From positions 1,208,517 to 1,272,516 of the forward strand of contig NW_004797328.1 of NCBI RefSeq assembly GCF_000002075.1: a DNA stretch of 64,000 nt. Reading direction: 5' to 3'. This stretch comes from Aplysia californica. Its lineage: Eukaryota > Mollusca > Gastropoda > Aplysiida > Aplysiidae. Shown here piece by piece: positions 22,601 to 34,600 of the stretch (within the stretch, counting starts at the first letter, position 1; the number at the start of each line of letters is the position of its first letter). The notes under the pieces were generated by a model. The model was not told the DNA's origin and searched no databases. It was given only the letters and a program-made list of their open reading frames with translations. The position numbers were made by a program, and so were the translations under genes.

Positions 22601-25600
22601 CGTGATCTGACAATTTGCGTGAAAAGGATCATTTATAATGCTTTTCATCTTTCTTATACTTGTGGTGTTATACATTTCATCAATTCTAGTAAAATCATAT
22701 CCAGAGATCTTGCTGGTTCTCTTAATGGTTCTGTCAAATTTTTCTTTAACTTTCACCCTACATTCCAAACCATGAGGCAAATACAAAATAATAGCACACT
22801 TTCAATTATAGAAAGGTATAAAAGGGACATAATCTTAATATCAACACGGAAACTTATTCATTTCCTTAAAAGAAACATTCTTTGATTTACCTTTTTTATG
22901 CACAAGAGCAGAGTTGGGAAGCCAGTCAAGTTTGTTATCAATTGTTACACCAAGATACTCGTAAGAGTTTACCACCTCCACTTCCTCATCTTTAATAAAT
23001 AGTGGTTGCAATTGTCTTTTTTTACTCTTAAGTCTATTATTAATTCCTTTGTCTTTTTTACATTTAGTAATAGGAAGTGAATATCACACCCATTAGTAAA
23101 TACATTTACAGCATCCCTGTATTTATTTCATTTGGTAGCTCTATGTAAGTTTAATAAGCTAACAATCCTGTCTTAAAGTAAAAAATTTTATTCACAACCA
23201 TTCCCCTTCAATTTCTGACCTTGAATTTCACTTCATTTTACAATAGACCATAAAGGCATCAAAACAACAACTTACATGGCATCACATCCGGGTCCCTGTT
23301 CTTCATGGGGTAACACCTGGCTATGGCCATAGATTGTTTCTTGGTGGCACTATCTTGACTGTCCAGTAAACTCTGCAGGAGAAAGCATTTTTCTTATTTA
23401 CTTCACAGACCCTAAAAGGATTTGGTTTTACAATGACAAACCAACAATTGATTTTGAATTTGAAGGGAAAAAGACACCATCCTTTGCTTAACCGTTGACC
23501 CCAGCAAGCCAAGAATTGTGCATATGACATATGCCCAATTAACCAATTTTGCAGAAAATGACTGACTTCCACAGTCATCAATAGAAACAATTACTCTCAA
23601 AGTAACAAAACAAGGCTTCCTTTTCACACAAACTATACAGAATTGTTTCATGTGGCCAACGACCTCGACATGCTTGCCCATGCTTACATTAGGCTAAATC
23701 CGCTCACCTTCCATACAGTATCCAGCCGTGACACTCCGAGTATGGTGACGGAGAGCTCGTCCACAAACTTGCCGAACGCCTCCACCTCACTCAACAGCCT
23801 ATGCAAGGCGCCCTGGCTGCTGTAGGGCTCCGAGACTGGCACCAGCGCCTGTTTCTTGATGGCTTCTTCTTTCTGAAGTTGTCTCTCTTGGTCTGTCAGT
23901 ACTTGTGGAATGATGATCGTGTCTTTGACACCTGTGGCAGAAAATGGGAAATAATCATCTACATTTATGGGCAGTGTTTCTTTAGGTATAATGGTCTTCT
24001 GATGTGGAATCACATACACAAATATATATATACTATTTTTTTCAGATAGCATTTCCCATAAGCTTCAATAAAACCTCTAACCTGAGGACAGTCAAAAAAC
24101 TATATTTCTGAATTCTCGAAATATTTCGTGGAACAGGTCTCATTCACATGCCGAAACTTATTCTTTTTTTTTTAAACAAAAATTTCCAATCACAGTCCAA
24201 AGGGCTTACTGCTACTGTTTTCAGAAAATCTTTTTTGGTAATAAAAGCGTGCAGCTGACAGAACTCCTAATAGACACAAGCTGTTCCTTCTTTTAAAAAA
24301 TGCTACTGTCAATGAAAACAAAATTTTCAAAAACAATCAGTCAAATCTTATCACAAACTACTATTATAACACAGAGACATAACACAAACTTTATCATAAA
24401 CGACTATTTATCAGCCATACCATTAGGACTAGAGGAAAGAATGTCATCTAGTGAAGAACTCTGTCGCGACACTGTCATATTCTCCACAGGTGACGTCGGC
24501 GTTGTCGGGACAGAGGGAGTGGCTTGACTGCCTGGGGTAGATGCCTGACTGGGATCTAAACGTGAAAGAATTTTTTAATTAAGAAGAGGCCAAAAAAAAT
24601 TATTTCATGTAAAGGGTCAGGATGGATATGAAACAAAAGATGTGGTTATCAAGAGGAGAGAAGATTAAGAGAAAACTGATAAAGATAGGAAAGAAAAAAA
24701 ATATTCATCCAGGAGGAATTCCATTTTAAATTGAAAATTGTAACTCATTAAAAGATTATCAAATTTCTAAGAAATTCTGAAAGATTTCTTTTCATCGTAA
24801 AAATAAGGATGGCTTAAAGCAGAAGATAAATTATATTTCGACTGGGCATACATCATGACCATAAGAATGATTTTATAACATTATTCACATGTTGTCGAAA
24901 TTGTCTCAACATGCACCCATTGACAAGGAGCAAAGTGGTTGTCCTCGGCAGGCAGACATCTCGAATACTTTCATTATAATAAAGAAAAAAATCGTAACAC
25001 AGAAAGAGGGATGTGGTCATTTGTAACAGAGCTGAGTTGAGGAGATCACAGAAGTGTCAGATTTTGCACAAATCCACAGCACATGATAATATTATTATGA
25101 TGATAGAAAGGACACTGCAAATATTACAACCTATGATTAACTCACTGGATACTGGGCCTTTTTCAGGTCTACATGTGCTGAAGACTGGCATTTTTGGGGG
25201 TATTTCAATATTTCAAACAACACCCTTCCCAAAGACATACAACAACCATTTTTACACACAGAACAGATCTAAACATGCCAAATAGGACACCAAAAAAACC
25301 CAGAAAGGCAATATCTTTTATAGTTTTTTTATAAATGATTTTTTGAAAATGTGAAAATTTGTTGCTCCCCAAAATTTTTTGACATGTATTGAGTTTAAAA
25401 AAAAAAAAAAAATTTACCTTGTGTGCATCTTTTATTGTATTTTGTTTTTCAAAATGAATAAAAAGTCCAAACTCATGAATAGGCAGGTAATTGATATGGT
25501 AATCTTTATGTATTAGCTGTCTAATAGGGTTAGGTCGGGCTCGCAAAATTAGTGTCCACGAGTAACGAACTACTCGCTGGCACTACCCGCAAACGAGAGG

Positions 25601-28600
25601 ACGGGTAACGAACCGTCCGCTTGTGAAGAGTAGTTCGCTACTCGCTACACATCGGACAGAGACAACAGTTCGTTTAGCGAGCGAGCTGACGGGCGGACCG
25701 AGAGACTCCATGCATTCGAGCGGGCGGACGGACGGACGGACGGGAGCGACTCCTTCCATTGCATACAACTTACAACCCCCCTCCCCCTTCAAAAAAAAAT
25801 TATTAAAAAAATCACACGCCTGCTTCACATTGTAGCTTGGCGTTCGTGGCGGAAATTCCCCCCCCCCCCCCCCAGCCTTTCCGATAGTTGGAACGTACAC
25901 AGTGTGCCCACACACGAGGTGAAAGGTTACACACATAGTACTACGTCACCAGCCTCTCTCACTCCCTGTGGCACCGCTAGTGGTTGAAACATTAGGCCTA
26001 ATTAACAAACAATAGACTGGGCTTAACCTCGCGTCAAGTATCTCGTCTGCTAGAGTTCGTCCGTTTGCCCGCCCGTCCAGTGAATAAAATTGTGGAGCGG
26101 ACCCAAAGAACGAACTAACTGACTTGAGGCTTGAGGTCCGCAGTCCGCTCGCCCCAACTCTAGTCTAATCCATCTCAGTGTGAAAAAAACAGGGCTCCAG
26201 ACAAAGCGGTATTTTGCATTTGAAAACCTAATCTAGATCTAGAACATTCTTTATCAGAATCAGGGCTTTGATGCTCATTTACATTGAAATCAGGATCCCA
26301 TGGTCAAAAATATCACAATCAGAATTTTCTGAACAGTCAAAGTAATCAAACACATGAAAAATGTTTGCATTTCGTGCTGCCAAGTGTGTGGTTGGCGGGT
26401 GCTCTGGTGAGGTTTGCTCCTTTCCTATCAAGCAACTCTCGTCCTGATCTCTCCTTTTTTGTGTTTCTTACTCTCTTGTAACACGTAATCTTAAGCACTT
26501 ATATGACCTTATTGTGTTATAAGTGCTGTAAAATCTTATTAAAACTAAACATGCTGCCATCGTACTGACAACAAAGTGTTGCGAGAACAGACACCAGTCA
26601 GAGAAACAAAAGTAGGGCCTCAGTGTGACCAACTTTCATTCCGCGTCAATAACTAAAAAAATTTTCAGCCAAATCTGGTGAAACTTCACATGAAACGAAA
26701 CAAAGGTCGGCTGCACGGTAAGAGACGGTTCACATAGTGCTTGTGCTCGCATAGGGGTGAGTGAACCGCTTCTCGGGAAAATTTGGTGCTCGCAAATTAA
26801 ATGCTGCGTGAAACGTCTCCAGTGAGTTAAAACATTTCGTATCCTTCATGAGTTGTGAAAGTAATATACAACTTAATTCTATGTATATCTACATGTGTCC
26901 TTAATCATTCCTGCACAGCAACGAAAAAACTTTTCCACTGTGACAATAAACATATCACAATAAAGTATTATCTTAATTAAAGAAACCAAAGAACAAAAGT
27001 ACAAATTTACCCCGATTTCCTTGGCCCGGAGCATAATTAGGCTGGAGAGGTGCGACCATCACATTCCGGCTGCCTGGGATTGGCTGAGTCGGTGCAGCTA
27101 TAGCAGGCTGCTGTGGAGTCATTGGTCGGGGTTCACCAGACACCTGGTTACAGACAAGGAATAAATAAAATGTTGATGAGCACAATCAAAGAAGACTATC
27201 ACCTGTCACCAGAGCAATGTTCGACCTTTGGTGCACAACTTCTTGCCATTGTTGATAAACCACTGATGCATTTCCCCTTCAATACAGCCAGTGTATATGA
27301 ATAACAATAACGTCGCTCTCTCAAGGACCAATCTGAGTGGATGTCCTTTATCACATCAACAAGGTGAACGACATCCCTTCACCTCGCAGAAGAGCTGGTT
27401 GACTACAAAACAGCAAACAGGAAATTTCTCTTATCAAACTCTGAAAGAATTCTTTTTTTAAAAAAAGAAATGAGTTCTTTACCTGTTGGGGTTGCAATGG
27501 TTGTAGCTGAAATCCTTGAGGAGCCATCGGTTGTCCTTGTGGGTGTGCAGCCTGCTGTGGGAACTGTCCGGCAACAGGCTGGTTGTAGTATCCAGGCTGT
27601 TGTTGTTGCTGTCTCTGTTGCTGTTGTGGCTGTTGTTGCTGGTGGTAAGGATGCACCGCTCCTTGCTGTGCTTGAGGTGCAGGTGCCCTCATGTTCTGGT
27701 GTGGCTGTAGTGGAGGCTGTTGGTATGGCAACGGAACTTGTGGAGGCTGGGACATGAGTTGTGGCTGCGGTCCGGGGGCTCTTGGCGGCTGAGATTGCTG
27801 AGGCAGCTGGCCTGTCTGAAAATGAGGCTGCTGTTGTTGCTGTTGCTGTTTCTGATGCGGCTGAACAGGAATTTGCATCATTTGGCTAGAAGCTTGACTC
27901 GTCTGTGGAGCTTGTTGGTTGTACATCAAACCAGGGTACTGTTGTAGCCCTGGCGGTTGTTGTTGTCGTACCGGAGGCTGTTGTCCTGGATGCAAAGGTT
28001 GCTGCGGCTGCGGCTGCTGTTGTTGTTGTTGCTGCTGCTGGTGCTGTTGGTGTGCCATGAGCACCTGCTGGTTGTGTTGCATACCCTGAGCAGACGACAC
28101 TTGTCCTGACGCCACCGGCAGGCTGGCTTTGCTGTCACTGACCGGCATGTGGTTAGGATGCATCTGTGCCGCGGTGGAAACGGCTCTTCCCGTCTGGCCG
28201 TACATGAGAGGCGTGGACACGGGGTTACTGGTGTAGGTCTGGGCGCTCTGGTAGCTCTGGGTCACACTGTGCTGGTACCCCCCCTGGTACATCTGGTGGG
28301 GCCGGTAGCCCTCAGGGGTACCCTGCGGGCGGTAATACTGTCCGGCGTAGCTGTACTCCGCGGAGAACGGTCCCTCATGAGATTGGTCCAAGACTGAGTG
28401 GTACCCAACGCTGGTTATCGGAGGTCTCACATTCTGATTAGCCAAGCGCGAGGGACTTCCGTGCGGTGATTGGTTGACCCCGGCTGGGAGCTGACTGGGG
28501 GCACCTTGAGGAGTCATGTATTTCTGACCTTGACCTGGTTGCGAGTACGGCTGAGGCTGACCTTGACCGGCAACCTGACCCTGGGGTCCTATTTGACTCT

Positions 28601-31600
28601 GCTGAGGAGGTTGAATTTGACCAGCCACCTGGGCTTGAGGTCTGATCTGGCTCTGCTGGTGGGTCTGGAATTGACCTTGACCCCCAACCTGACCTTGAGT
28701 CCCAGCTTGACCTGAAGGCAGCTGATACCCCGGTTGACCTGGCAACATCCCAGGAGTGGCCTGCCCGTATACTTGCTGAGTTGGTTCCTGGACCGGAGCA
28801 GCGGGTCGCTGCTGCCCTCCCATAGGACCTTGGTGCATCTGGGTCATGTACTGACCGGCCCCGTACTGTTGTAGCCCGGGTGTTAACGCGGCCAGCACAG
28901 TCTGACCCTGACTAGATGGGGGGAACATCTGGGCTGACGATGAAGGCCAGTGACCGACTGACTGAGACGGCAAACTGGCTGGGAAATTCAGAATTTGACC
29001 AGAGACGCTCTGACTAGTCGGTCCTTGACCTTGGATTCCAAAAGGTTGAGACTTGTTGCTTGGTTGTTGCTGTTGCCACTGCTGCTGTTGCTGTTGTTGT
29101 TGCTGGGGTACAGGAGGCTGAGGGTTGGTTGGAAACTGAGCTGGCGTCTGCTTTCCTTGAGCGGCTGAAGCGACCTGCTGACCATGTGCTGCGGCTGTCG
29201 GCTGGGGTAGGTGGGGACCGGCATAGGGCTGGAACTGCTGGTGCGACTGTGGCTGTGACGGCTGAGACAAGGCTGGTATCATGTTGGCGGGCGCCGCTCC
29301 TGGAGAAAAGATGGGTCTCTGAACAGACGACACCATGCTGGTGCTGTCACCTCGACTGTGGGGTTGATGTGGCAGTTGTTGTTGTTGCTGTGGCGGGTGC
29401 TGCAGCTGTTGCGGATGACTAGGGTTTGCGGAATATGGAAAGCCTTGCTGACCCGAAGGTATCGGATATTGCTGCTGCTGGTGTTGTGGAAGGCTTTGTG
29501 GCGGTTGCTGTTGAGGTGGATTCTGCAGCGGCTGATATTGCGGTTGATTCTGAAACTGGGGTTGCGGTAAACTCTGCGGCTGTTGCTGCTGTAAATACTG
29601 TTGTTGTTGTTGCTGTTGTTGTTGTTGGGTGTACTGTTGCAAATACGCTTGGCCAGCGGGATTCTGAAGGGCAGCGGGCTGTGAATAATTCGTTGGGGTC
29701 TGCGAAGGTAACGCCGAGCTCGAATGAGACATTGATGCCAGCATATTCTGAACTGAGGCAGCTGGTAAACCAACACCAGCACCACTAACACCTCCAATCT
29801 GCAGACCGCCAACTGCCGGGCTGGGTGCGGGATTCACACTCTGAGGCAGAGGGCCGGGGTGACTCTGAGGGCGTTGAGGGTAGGCCAGAGGACCTGGGAG
29901 CACAGAGGGGCTTTGTGGGGGCGTAGGCCTCACTGCAGAGGCCGGAGAGGGCGAGGGGGAGGGCGAAGGGGAGGGCCGCGCACCACCAGGCATGTGGGCG
30001 CCCGCTGTGGAGGTGGACGAGGCTGAGACAGACGCGAGGTACTGAGCGATGGTGGCTGGCAAGACGGAGGCTAAATTTGGATCGAGGCCTGGGTACTTTC
30101 CACCAGGGTTTCCTGGCATGTCGCCAGCGCCAGGTAATGGGGACTGAGGAGGTGGAACACTAGGGGAAACTGGGGGAACAGGGTCAGAGTTTAGCCCACC
30201 ACCACCTCCTCCTCCTTGGCTTTTTGGTCCGAAACTTCGGGGCTTCATGAACGGGAGATAATCCTTCAGCTTCGGCCCCTCGAACGACGGTGGAATGGCA
30301 CTTGGCAACTGCGACATTGGTAAGGTCGGTACAGCTGAAGCGTCCGAGAGAGAAGGGAAAGCAGACATGTCAGCTGCCATCGAGGTCAGGTCAGGTCCAG
30401 GGGCAGCACCAGGGGTTAAGGTCGCAGCAGGGTGGCCACCAGTCCCAGGCTTGGGAGCTGATGGACGCGATGGTGGTGGCACTGATGGAGTAAACACAAA
30501 CAGGGAACATGAACCCTTCACACGTAGTAACAAGATTAGCATTGATTACACACTGGGATATTGTACTGAGCCCAGCACAGAGTTTTAAAAATATAAATCT
30601 AGGCAACAACCTGCAATTCCAACTGAGATGGTGGGAACCAAATCATCAACCATAGAAGAAAAATGAAAACACTAGTTTTCTAGCTTCCATTTCTTCCCCA
30701 ACAAACCAGTCTGTATGTTGTGTGAGGAATACCAAAGACTAAAATCAATAAGAAATATTTCATCCTATCAGAGGTATTCCTCACCACTTTCCACACATGC
30801 AGCGCACAGAGCTCACAACACTTATCCCCACGGACCAGGATACAGAGGCGGTACATCAGTACTACACCTGTCTCGACAAAAATACCCCAAACATTATCAA
30901 AATTTCAGCATACTGAGAAAATTAAAAGTGATGCAAAGATGCCAACCACAGAAAACCGAAATAAATAAGTATTGGGAAATATGAAAATGTGTATTTTCAG
31001 GGGAATATGAGCATTCCCCACGACCAACCGACCGACCAACTAGTAAAATGTTCAGGGTGTCCAGCAATATTTTCTTTAAAAAATTTACTAGCTCACCAGC
31101 TGGAAAAAGGGAGCACACACACGTACAATATACATGTATCCAGTCAACAACACGTCAGTGTTCAGTGTTGTACTGTCAGAGTTCAGTGTCGTACTGTCAG
31201 TGTTCAGTGTCGTACTGTCAGTGTTCAGTGTCGTACTGTCAGTGTTCAGTGTCGTACTGTCAGAGTTCAGTGTCGTACTGTCAGAGTTCAGTGTCGTACT
31301 GTCAGTGTTCAGTGTCGTACTGTCAGAGTTCAGTGTCGTACTGGGGTCTTGTTTGACTTAGTATTTCAGTCTATTATAATATTTTCCTCTCATTATTAAA
31401 TAAAAAATTAATCCTGATTTGAGCCTTCGGAAGGGCCTAGAACAACAATTTTGATTATCAAGAACCAATCTGGGTGTCATTATTCATATTATGAACTGAC
31501 AGACTCAAATTATTGCTCAAACTCAGAGAAGAGCAATGTCTTGAATGGCTCAATTAGACCCATGCAGTGTGAGCGTCGTGACAACTGTGGGAGGTCATGA

Positions 31601-34600
31601 TGCAGTGACAGTGACACTGAAAATCTGCCAGTCTTTAACAGAAAGCTACAACTTACACTAGGGGTATAATTTACTATCACCAATGATAGTAAATAACAAG
31701 ATGGGCCACTCAGCCAAAAAAGTGTCCGCAGGAAGTATGCTCTTTGCTTCAGATGGTGCTGCAGTTTGTTTTGAAGCTCTCTTTCGTTTTTCCAGAAGAA
31801 GAATAGGAATAGCACCTCCTTGCGTGCGCAGATCGACTGCTGTTCATCAGCAATTTGGGTACGTTCAGTGCGGAGTTTTAGGTTTTTTACATTTTAATGA
31901 CCTCTCGCCTTTCATTCTAAAGTCAAATTAAACTAAGAAAACCATCACCCTTTCCTCGGGAAGAGGTTTTTTGTCAGGGTAACCATTTTAAAAAAGCGTT
32001 CTTCCGAAATTTATCCCAAAACTTGCTAGTTTCACTTTGATTTTTTAAAACTCAAGTAGGGTAACTCTGTTCGCAAAGAGTGCGCTTTTGTGAAGAGGGC
32101 GCCACCAAATTTTGAGGACACTTTTTAATTGGCTCAAAGAGAGAAGTGGCCCATCTTGTTATGTACTATCTTTGCTATCACCCATCCAATGAAACGCGAA
32201 CACTTTATTTCAATAACACAGACTTGCAAAGTATGAAGGGTCCCGATTCCGCACATGGCCAGCACCAATGCGCGCTTTGCAGAAGGCTCTAATCAAAATA
32301 ATCAAAATTATGAAATTTGCTTCCAAGTTTTTGTTCTCTGATGTTGACTTCCCACACTCCCCCCCCCCCCCCTCCCCCCCCCCCCCCCCCCGGAATATCT
32401 TTTTTTTTAAAATTCAATAATCCCCTCCCCTGTTCCGTAATCCTATACTTCGCAACGCCGTTACTATAACAAAAAATGGTCTTTGCTCATACGATGCCGC
32501 ATTTATTTGTGATGCGAAAGCGCGCAGGTTCACTGACCGGTCACGATGGCGAGCTTGACAATCTAAAAATCCGACGACGCTTGTATTTTCTTCTTTTTTT
32601 CCCACAAGTGACAGCACAGAGACGAGTCCGAGTATAGATTACATTCTATTTGCATGGCGACACAGCGTTTATACTGCACAGCCTGCATGTCACAAATGTT
32701 GCGTTATCAGACTACCGCTGGCAAACTTCTCGGTGTAAACGAAAGCGAAAGTAGATCTTGATTTTCCCGATCAAGCCTCGATGTCACATGCACTTCCGCT
32801 TGTCCCCTCTTCGCGAGAAAGTGAAACGTACTCTCGGACGGGGAAAAGCTGAGCGAATATTATATCACAATTGCGACTGGCAAAAATGAACTTACTGACC
32901 TTATTAGACTTGTTTTTCAAATATTCCAGTTCTGCGATACTAATACTATTTTGACAAAAGATGGGACTTGAGATAATTAGGTTTACTCGCCCAAGCTGAA
33001 TCTCGTATTTTTCGCATTATTTCTTCATGAAAAGTCATATTCGCGTATTTTCGGCAAAAAAATTGTACTAAAATATGTAAAATAGTACTGGTTGGCATCT
33101 CTGGTGATGATCGCATGTTCATCAAAAAAGGAATCAGAATCAGAATTGAAAACATTGGCTATATCTCATTCATCACCTGAATGCTCATCACGGTGTGAGA
33201 ATAAAGCAGCACTAATGCTAGGTCTACTTGACAGTTTTCAAAGAAATTTACTTCGATTGTTGTATACAAACAGATTTTTTACCTCAAAAGCCACACAAAC
33301 CATCCAGAAAGGAAATTTATCTTTAACAAGTGTGTATGTCAAAAAGGAGATGATCCTTGCAACATTTTTGTTGCTATATCACACCGTCGCGAATCGGCAT
33401 CCCATGGGGAAAAGGGGCGGCTTCTTATCGTCACTGGTGGGGGGGCAGAGTGTTAATAGAGAGTCAAGTGTTGCATCTTCAAAATTGAAATATTCTCAAT
33501 CCACAAGGTCATTGAGCCGCACCAAGTAATACACATCCTAATACGCATTCATGGAGCATATGCCATTAAGGTCTACATCCTCGAACATAAAAACACAAAA
33601 GAAAACTTCAGATACACTTTAGACAAGAGACTGGCCTTTCTAATGACTAAAATGGCAAATACAAACTACATCATATTAGGAACACCTAATACATAAAAAC
33701 GATAGTTTTTATTTTACTGCTTTTTCAGTCATACAAACAAGAAAATAAAAAGTTTTGCCTTTCAGTATCCCTTCATAACTTCAATAGAACAACCCCAGAG
33801 TGCCTGCTTTTCAATGGGAAAAGGGAGGCATGCCCTAAAAAATTTACAAATGTGTCATGATGCGGTGGAATCAGGCGCTCGACATTTTTATGGCATATGG
33901 AATTATAGGTATCACCTGAAAGCCAGTTTATTTATCTATTTATCTTGCTTTTTATGAAAAAGATGCCCATTTATTGTGAATAGAAGTTGAGATATTTGCG
34001 ATAAAAGGGGGTAAGGGTTGTCTGGTTTCAGAGGTCAAATGAATGAGAAAATGGCCGCCAAAGTTAGGTGACTTTCAAAGTTGGAGTCCTTGGAAACTGA
34101 AAATTTACATATTTGGGGCAGTTAATTAACGTTTTTCTGTAAAATCAAAAAAAAAAAAGTTCTCAAAATAATTTATAAAATGTTACGCCAAAAATGTAAA
34201 AATTGATAAAAATCCCGAACCGGCGTCAAATGCCGTTTTCTTCGATTTCATTATTTTGACGAGCACCTGATTTCACCATGATGCATCACAAATATTCTGT
34301 TTTTAAGATTACACATGTTTAGCAATAATTTCATTGTAGATTTACTACTCAAGGATTGTTGAAAATCTCTTATCAAGTTCTCATATTATGCATCTTCATT
34401 TCATTAAAGTTCATATTTGCTTTAAAGAAAAAAAAGGCATAAAAAAGATGTTAGTGTTTGACGTTACCCAAACAAGACATGGTCAAATAACCCATATGAT
34501 CACTATCCCTCTCCATCAAATAACATCATAGTACAGTACCTTTGGGTGCATACTTGGAGATGATCATTTCCCTCTCCTCCTGTCTGACCTTGCACTCGCT

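Larger units (their letters stand above)
30934..33103. mobile_element. DNA transposon family with CAGAGATGCCAACC ends, copy A
   Basis: It begins CAAAGATGCCAACCA and ends TGGTTGGCATCTCTG, and is flanked by a perfect 6-bp duplication GTGATG (30928-30933 and 33104-33109). Its body aligns with the copy at 44983-46391, for example GCCTTCGGAAGGGCCTAGAA, GGGTCCCGATTCCGCAC and CACTGACCGGTCACGATGGC. Copy A is longer, with a nine-unit minisatellite (31155-31343), an extra segment at 31680-32170 and a C-rich run at 32359-32391. No recognisable transposase. The 6-bp duplication excludes Tc1/mariner and piggyBac; hAT or IS3EU-like are possible. In PTPN23 intron 17. Confidence 0.8.

Noticed and set aside
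27470-30588. Many open frames antisense to and out of frame with the giant PTPN23 exon (Val/Leu-, Ser/Asn- or Arg-rich)
   Set aside because: They are by-products of CAG/CAA-rich sequence read in other frames. Their compositions are low-complexity and only the PTPN23 frame joins its neighbours by splice sites.
31155-31343. Open frames in all three forward frames as a coding repeat protein
   Set aside because: A 21-bp unit without stops keeps every frame open automatically. The array lies inside a transposon copy and is absent from its relative.
32414-32617. Transposase domain in the CAGAGATGCCAACC family (shared RFLDC-ARHRDRS peptide)
   Set aside because: The peptide is similar in both copies because the DNA is, but it is short and shows no catalytic motif that I recognise.
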